Assembly: GCF_964340395.1 (NCBI RefSeq)
Contig: NC_135554.1
Location: forward strand, 16,035,592 to 16,099,591
Reading direction: 5' to 3'
Source: Glandiceps talaboti
Taxonomy: Eukaryota > Hemichordata > Enteropneusta > Spengelidae
Length of the DNA stretch: 64,000 nucleotides
Position numbers and translations under genes: made by a program. Below the pieces are notes generated by a model. The model made no database searches and was not told the origin of the DNA. It worked only from the letters and a program-made list of their open reading frames with translations. Below are positions 25,401 through 34,400 of the stretch, one piece after another; position 1 is the stretch's first letter, and every line of letters begins with the position of its first letter.

Positions 25401-28400
25401 GTTTTCTTAAATTCCATAAGTAAAGGACATCCATATGGTTTTGGTACATTACCAAGGGTCGGGTTATGTTGCTGTTTTATATTTGATCAGTATGATATAG
25501 TGTTTGTGAAACCGATTGCCTTATTTAATTGTCATCAATTTCTTTGACAGTGTAAAGATCATTCAGACTACAGCACTGGATTCACTACGAGCGCAGGCAA
25601 GACGATTTGACGATGGATCGTCCGGTAGTAAAGACAATCTCTTCCCCGATTTCGCATCATTGGCAATGTTCATTAGTACCAAGGTAATTTTAAGTTGATG
25701 TAGACATTAACTCCATCTTGATTTGTATTAAGTTAAAGAGCTATTATTTATAGAACTTGCATAGTAACACTGTCTTGTACAATTTTGCATTGCTTTATTT
25801 TTCTTTAGTTTTACTTAATTACATGTATTATAGTTTTGCTGCTTTCAAATTGCTATTTTTTTTAAATGTCTTGTATATGTCTTTTTACCTGTCTGTGTCT
25901 CTGTGTGTCACTAGGGGTACAAGCCTGACTGGGCGTTGCTATTTCTTTATCCCTTTTACATTGAATATATAAAGTGATGTGTGTATTGCTGTTATGGCTC
26001 TTTTTATCATGATGGCGAATACAGTTATAATTAGTTTGAAGTCATTCGTTAAGTTCCAATTACAGTGTCAATGATAATCCATATATGTCTTTTGGTTTTT
26101 AGGCCAACGAGAGAGAAGCGACCAAAACGTTCAAATCGAGGGGGCCTCTCGGAAAACACGATATTCCATTTTCGCCGACAGCATTCGAGAAGGTATGTCT
26201 ACACATACATGTATGGAGTGTCTTAGTGCGTTTTCCGACTTTCTTTAAAGGCTAGGATTTCAATCCCAGGTTCTCATTTTGGTCATATCTTACCAGTGGA
26301 GTCCAAAGGGTTACACAGGGTCATTCTTTTGTCCTGGACTCTATAGTTCTGTCAGAGATTTTCTCACCTACATTTCAATCTTTATCTAAACGGCCTTTAA
26401 GAAAGATTTCACTATCACATCAAAACAAAAATTCAACAACTTTCTTTTTTGAAACAACACAGATGACGATCTACCTACGCATGTGCCTAGCATACGAGTC
26501 TGGAGTCAACCCCAACGCTACAACACCCGAGGAAATGAGACTACAAGGTCCTATGATATCCAAACGCGTGAACTATCTATTGGATGAATGTGATGGTAGC
26601 ACAACGGAAGGACCCGTTAACTTTTACTTTACCATGTCACGTTTGTACGTTTCGGCCGTGGGCGGTAACGCTACCATGTATAGAATCCTGGAACTTCTTG
26701 CCGTAGCCCCAGACAGACTTGCCATGGGATTTGTTAACAAGTTACGACATCTCAAAGTAAGACGCAAACATTAAAATGTCACGGTGTACAGTTTGTTATG
26801 GTACTTCTGACAGGAACACAAGAATGAAACATGCATAACTGTCTATACTATATAAACGCCCATTGTTGAGGTACCCGCCGCGGTAACAACAGTGATGATC
26901 TTTTCATGTAACACACGTACAGCGACTACAAATAGCTATGAGTAACCATGGACCCTACCTTTCGTGTAGGGTCTATGGTGTAACTGCTACACCGAATCTA
27001 TAGATATACTTGTTAGCAGTGAGTGAACATCGCACAACAACACTTCCACTCTAGTTTGACAGTTTTTTAAATGAATAACACTAACAGATTTACTTTTTTC
27101 TTTTCGCAAAGGCCCTTCTTAATTCTCAAAATCCAGAGATGAGAATATTTACTGCTGAAGTATGTGGTATTGTGTTGCAGTACGTGGACAAGAATGTTTT
27201 ACTAACATCAATTCAGGAACTTACCCAGGATGTAGATCACGATGTAAGTTAACACAAAAACTGGAATAATTTTAAGGACTAAATCTTTCGACAGACCCTA
27301 ACGCTGCAATGGCGTCAATAGCTTATTGCATAGTGAATAAATGAAAGTTTTAGTCAAATAGATAATATGAGTCAAACGTCTATTTCAATATACGCTTGGA
27401 GATGTTTGTGACAAATACTCGTCAGATGCAGATGTGTAGAAATATGCAAGAAAGTAATTGCGGTATATTATTTTTCAGCTCTTGGAGGTACAACACGGTG
27501 CCATTCTAGCACTGGGCTACATCATAGGGAGGTACCTACGAAAAAGGCAGAAACTTGCAAGTCACGAAAACATCCAACACATGATGGGAGATTCAAGCAA
27601 CGAGGACGTTATCTTTACAGAAGCAGTCAAAGCAGTCGGTACGTTAGTAGGAGGAGGAGGAGGAGGAGGAGGAGGAGAGAGAGAGGGGGGGCAGGCAGGC
27701 AGGCAGGCAGACAGACAGACAGACAGACACGGGGAGATTGGAAAGGGTGTGGATCCAGAGCAGAACCCCAAGTCCTTAAATCACTAGTTATCTATACTAT
27801 ATAATTGTAGTTCAGTGTATCCTCAGAAATATTTCAGCTTAATGTCATGGGTCACGACAAACAATTGGACACATGTAAGAAAAAACATGTTTAAGTGACA
27901 CGTTCGTTCCCTTTATCTTTCTTAGCATTGAAATTGGACAGCGTCGTTGTAATGCTGGTCGAAGCTGCATGTATCGCTGTCGGTGAGATTGGAAGAAACG
28001 GTCCCTTACCACTTCGTGATGGTGTCGACCCGAAAAGCACTAGCAAGAGGATTGAGGAAGAGAGCGAGTCTTCAGACTCTGATAAGGAAACGGAAGCAGT
28101 GACAAAACTGTCCGTTGTCCAGACACTTTTAAAGAAGGTTCTTTCTGAAGATGATTCGATAGAGGTATTTAAAAGTTGATTAATTTAATTCATCTGAACG
28201 TTGTGAATTGATCTGCTCGAAGTAAACTATGTTCGATGTCGAAGGATTTGAGGTCTTTATGTAACATGTATACAGCTGTTGAATAAAATATATATCTCCC
28301 ACTCCCACACATGGGCTAAACCAAACACTATTAAGTTAGCATCCCAGCAACATATCATTTAAAGTGTTTACCTGACACTCGATAGTTAATTAATTTCCGA

Positions 28401-31400
28401 GATTTTTTTGACCCAGTTTTCATTACTTTCCAGGTCAAAGAAAAAGCAGCGTTTTCCCTGGCACTACAGACAGTTGGCGACCTACACTTCCCATATAGGA
28501 ACATTGTCATTCAAGGATTCATTGAGAGCACGGATGTAAGTTTGCTGTTACATTACAAAGCACAAGTTTAATTAAAATATGCATGCGTTGTGCCAAAGCT
28601 AAGCGTGTTTTAAAGTTTTGAAGTGCAGTACGTGGTATGTTTTTTCCATTGTAAGAACAGCTCTTGACAAACAAATAGGAAAATGTTCAGATAATTGTTA
28701 TAAGATGTGTTATATTATAATCAATTCAGAACGTCGCCATTTTTATCATGGTCAACTATTTGATGATAAAATAGTTCTTTAAAGTGCTAAAAGCTGAATT
28801 TACGTTTTTGGCATAATTTTGTGGCATATACAAAAGGTGCTTTCGGTATTCTACTTACTAAAGCATTCTTAACCATCACATGTAATTGACTGAACTCAAA
28901 CCGGATACTTGTAATCATTTCGGCGAGCTTTGTTACTAGTATTTGGTACCTCAGACCACTAGAAGCATTATTCTGGTGGTCTAAGTTGGAACGAAGAAAT
29001 CGTTACCATGTGATCAATTGTTTTCACAATGCCTGAAGACTATTGTAATGGTATAGAAGACATTCATCCACATTAACATTATATTAGAAAATTTGACTTA
29101 GGTTTTATGTAAAGTACTTGCACTTGAGTAGAAGATGTGTATTTATATTTGCCATAGGTCCGTCTACAGCCAAGAGCCCAACACATCGCCCTTCATTTTA
29201 CAATTGGTGAGTCGTTAGCCGTGGCTATCCAAGGCCCCAATTCTACATACTCCGGCGATGTATGGAGAACACCTGTAAACGAACGAGGTTCGAAGGAACC
29301 TATTGGTGATGATTTAAAACGGTCATTGGATCTTTTTGTGGAGAAATACCTACCAGATGTACCTGCAGAAAACACAGAGGTTAGAAATCTTGATTATACT
29401 TCGCAACAACTTGAACTGCTATCTGATGTGACGATGCTTCAGTGACGTCACAGTTACGTATATGTCAGATACACAGGGTGAAAGTTACCCTTGTGTTGAT
29501 ACATACTATTTCTTTTCTTGGCTGTTGCCCCTTCTCCACAAATAAACCCGGAGAAACAGTCTTACAAAGAATCTCTCTTCGATCATTAACTTGAATTGGT
29601 ATTTGACTAGATGTACATATAGTTACAATTACTTGTTTTAACCACATAACATGATTTCAAGATCTAATCAAAATCGAGTCCCGGAAATCGAACTTCATTT
29701 ATCAATGATTAAATTGATTTTGCCACCTTGTAATTGTATGACCTATTTATCGATGGAGAGAACCTAATAAAATAAGATCGGGCAATCTTATGTCATCAAG
29801 GATTCGCGATGTAGGGGATTTGCCCTGTATCATTTACAAATTATGCGTTCAATTAGACACCATTGATTTTAGAACGTGAATCTTAAACAAACTGTGAGTT
29901 ATACATTCTTAAACAGGCTGTGGGAAGTGTTTTTTCCGTTCTAAAAGATTAGCACTGTCAGGAAAAAATCAATTATTCCTCCTAATGATACATACGCTTT
30001 TCAAGATCCTTGAACGAGGTTAGCGTTGGCTTTCCAGAAATCTTGAAAATAGTTTTCTTACATTTGCTACGCATAAGCTTAGGCCATATATCATAGAAAA
30101 ATTCGGTATTAACTTCTTGCCAGCTTAGTTCTATTTATACTGTAGTGAGCCGCGTTATCGCCCTTGCGCAGATCTCTGATCACTAAAGGAAGGACCCAGT
30201 ACTTCTTTTACAAACTTTGTTGTTCCTGAAAGGATTCTGCTTAGCGCCCAGCCCCACCGATCCTTCATGTATTTACCCTCATCACAGGAGGTGTGGCAGG
30301 GTATATACATGGAAAATAATGCGCGCTTCTAAATATGAATTTATGTTGCACTAGGACTTCATTGATGATGAACTGGAAATGAGTGAAAGTTGTTTCGTAA
30401 GTAAAATTTCGAATGCCGATTATTTTCGCTTCGAATTGCTTGATTGCTGCGCATGCGTCATGGTTAATATACATGTGTATTACGAAATGTTTTATAACTC
30501 CCAAAAGCTTGGTACAGCACGCCGCATCATTGTATGCATGATAGCTTTAAGCCATTGCAAGCTGCAGAGTTTTAAAACGGATTAATACCCGATGTCTTTG
30601 CAACAGAGGTTTACTTAACCTTCATATTGTTATGATGTTTATATTTTTTACTATTCAACATCGTTTGCATAATGCACAGCTATAGGAGCTTTTTTTTTCT
30701 TTTTTTTTGATTTATATTACAGAAACTAAACACTCATGTTTAACAATTACTCACAACTTGGATCATGTCTTAGTTTAATAATGTGTGCCTGTAACAATAT
30801 ACACTACATGCAATATTAATGGATTTGATATATATCTATACTAACTTTAAGTTTGTAACAATGTCTTCAAGGATCTTAAAGGTAGAGTAATAACCAATGC
30901 ATGTGACTTTGATATGTTAACCAAAGTTCTAACTTCAATGTTTTCCATTATTTTGTTGTTGGATAAATAGGCGATGGGAACGGTTTTGGAGGTAATTGGA
31001 GTACTAAAGATTTGCAATTTTTAAACCTTTTCCTGTGTATCTCTAACATTACCTTTACCAATCCAAATCACTGTTAGACTAATAAATAAATTTCTGTAAC
31101 TTTTGTTATATGGTACATTTAGCTAAGTCGATTGTCCTTTTCTTCGCGTTTCAAAACTCTCTTCTGTGATTCTCTGTTTGTAAAGCTTGACTTCTCTATG
31201 ACAAGGTAACAAATAACATTAAACTTATACTGGTTCAGTAGATTTTCTTTTTGAGTGTTGGACTATAATTCAATAGGTATGTAACTGAAACTTTGTTTGA
31301 GGTGCTCTTAATTTCTCCAAAGAAAATTAAAATGCTGTCTGCGTTTTATCATGTTGTATATATCAATTGTAAACAATTGTTCCGAATTAGCTTAGGGATT

Positions 31401-34400
31401 GTGATTACTATATCATCTATAAATATCGAAAATAGTTTTTTTTTTAAATACTGGAAATACGTATCGAATCACGTGATTTGTTTAATAAAAGAAACAGCAA
31501 GGCACAGCTCATTCAAATTCAGACACCGGAACACACACACACACTCACCCCCCCCCCCCCACCCCCCACCCCACCCCCACGCACACACACGCCAAAGAAC
31601 ACCTGACAATAAGCACAATAGTTATTTGTCTATATTATAGACTTTGGTTATGCATATATAGTCATTTGGTAATTCCCTTGATGAGTGTACAAATGTATAG
31701 TTCTTAGACTTGATTTCCTTTCATAGAGTATGATATAAGAAAAACTTGTTGGCACTTTCAAAGTAAGTTTGACAACCGGCCACTGAAAAAGATATTGTCG
31801 AACAAAAAAAGTTGTGTAATGGAAGTCAATCATCATCTTAATCTCAAATGATTCTCAATTGGTAACCGTCTATCTCTGATTTCTTATATTAACCCACACC
31901 ATACCATACCATACCATTCTCGTTATGATAATCTTCATAACATTTTCACATATTTGAATTTTGACTTTTTTATGTCTTACGTCATTTCAAATTTAAAAAA
32001 TTAAAAAGAAGACGAAGACGAAGGTTTCATTGAAGCGTATGTGTTGTTGATGAAAATGTTTGACAATGTCTGAACAATTTTATTTATCCTATTTTTCTAT
32101 ATAAATAATAATCGTAATATCTCTTCTTCAATACTGGTTAATATACTAAGTGGCAAGATTTACGGTTAAATGTGTAGAAGAAGGCAAACATAATTGTGTT
32201 TGAGATAATTACCACATTTTAAGCATTAAAAAATCTAAAGATGACTTAGCAATGTATTAAAATTGTGGAAAATCCGATTTTTTTCTATATGACCACGATG
32301 AACGAGTATCAAAGAGTTTTGTTGCTAAAATATGCAATTATCAAACTTGGTGTTTTGTTTCTCGTAATAAATACAAACAAACAAACGAACGAACGAACGA
32401 ACGAACGAACAACAACAATATGAGGGAGGGTTGTCCTTTAATTCTCGTCAAAGTGCCTTCCCAAAAGATAGTTTAGAACGTTCTACGTTGTCTAATCTAG
32501 TCACTGGCTACTATTCACGGTAAACCGTGACTCGGGGGGGGGGGGCAATTTTTAAAAAAAATCAAATTTCTTCCTACTTTGACATATCAACAATTGCTAA
32601 TAGTAAAAGACGTTTCGGGATTCACCGTCTTGGTTTTTTTCAGGTTTTGCATACTATACAATTCCTAAGTAATTTTGTTCAATTCTGTTTTTTTTTAGGG
32701 TGTTTGCATCTGGCTCCTTGTAATGATAGAGAATTTTAGAACACAAGAGGCTCTAGAGGTAAGCCTTGTTACTTCACTCTTTCATGCCAGAGCATGTTGT
32801 TTTAGGATGTCGACTCAGGGAGAGTCCGTTAGTCGGTATTGCCGTAAAACGGACAGTGGTTTACGACGATGCATTTCTTCAACTTCATGGCTTTACGAGT
32901 TGGATACTATAAATTCACAATCCGTTATCAAATTTCATAAAACCGTAAATGCTTTGAGACCACTGTCATTGAATTACACTGTAAAGTTAACTCGCAGAAA
33001 CAGGTATTCCAACCATGGTTCCTACTTTGCAGATGTGTATTGTTGTGATAGAGGCGAAAACTAACCAACGAGTAAATAACCACGACGTTCACGACTTTTA
33101 AAGCGTAACATGTTATTTTTATCCTGATCGCCTTAGAATTTCTCGCGTTTTCTCGCGTTAAGTTTGCACCATATATACATGGCCCACTTGTCTTTGTCTT
33201 TGAGATAGTGAGGCTTGAATTATGTGTCTTCCACGATTCAGACAAGTATATTAACGTTAACTTAAAAATTTCATTAGTATTTAAGAATTTCATGGTATTT
33301 TCTGTTTTTCTATTATTTCCTTTAGGTCCATTTGCCAAAGATACGAAATACTGTAACAAAAATAGTGACACACTGGGACGGTAAGAAACATGTGTTGTGT
33401 TGTGTTGTGTTGTGTTGTGTTGTGTTGTGTTGTGTTGTGTTGTGTCGTTATGTTATGTTATGTTATTGCTATGCTGTGCTATGTTATGTTGTTATGTTAT
33501 GTTATGTTATGTTATGTTATGTTATGTTATGTTATGTTTCATAATTTTTACTGACCAGGTTTATTTTTCGGCTCTTAGTTCTTGTTCTGTATTTGATATA
33601 TGCTATGTTGCATATACAATTCAAGTTTGTGTTGTTATTCCAATGCATGTCTGTTTTTCAAAATGGGTTGACATATCTTTAGTTTCGTTCCGTGTTGTCT
33701 TCTCTACACCACTGTCTAGCAATCCAAATGAATTTTTTGCACAATTCTATATTATGCAAATATTATTGATGAATATATGTGGATTATAACGATAGTAAAT
33801 AATTCTCTGTTTCTCTTCAGAATACGGGGTCGTAGCCCAACTAGCTCCACTCATTCAACATCGTTTGTTGGCTGACTTGACGTTGTTGCGGCCATCACGT
33901 TCCTCTGTTCGGCTTAATAAAATGATAACTGTACATCTCACACACAAGAAACAGTATCACAGTGAGATACGAATGGAAGTTAATGAGGCTGACGAAAGTC
34001 CAGGAAGGGAAATACTGCCATCAACGTCGTCATCGGGGGAAGGAGAAGGCCCCGATCTTAACAATTCAATGTCGTCAACTTCGTCAACAGGAGGTGAAGG
34101 GTTTTACAGCGTCACTCAAGAAGTAGCCGAAGAAGCTGTAAATAGAGTTATACAGGAAACTGTTCAAATCGAAGCCACTGATTTAAATGAGTCGTCACCT
34201 TTAACGTATGAGGTTGGTGGGTACACAGAAACCAGCGTGGTGGAATCTCTACCACTGGAAGAGGCTATCGTCCGTGAACTTAGTGAAAGTGATATTAAAC
34301 TCTCACATGAAGACTTTGAAAAATCAAATAAAGTCGCCATCATCGATCCCAGCGCCATGATGACGATCCATTCATCGCCGAGTCGCAGACGGCAATCTAT

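Noticed and set aside
26867-26985. Palindromic-looking GC patches near 26880 and 26945-26980 ('taccctacctttcgtgtaggg' type)
   Set aside because: A short imperfect hairpin in an intron, no clear element ends, so not called as a MITE.
33332-33789. 130-residue Cys/Val/Leu frame resembling a membrane protein
   Set aside because: Its hydrophobicity comes from TGTGT/TTATG repeats. Only 33326-33380 is an exon.
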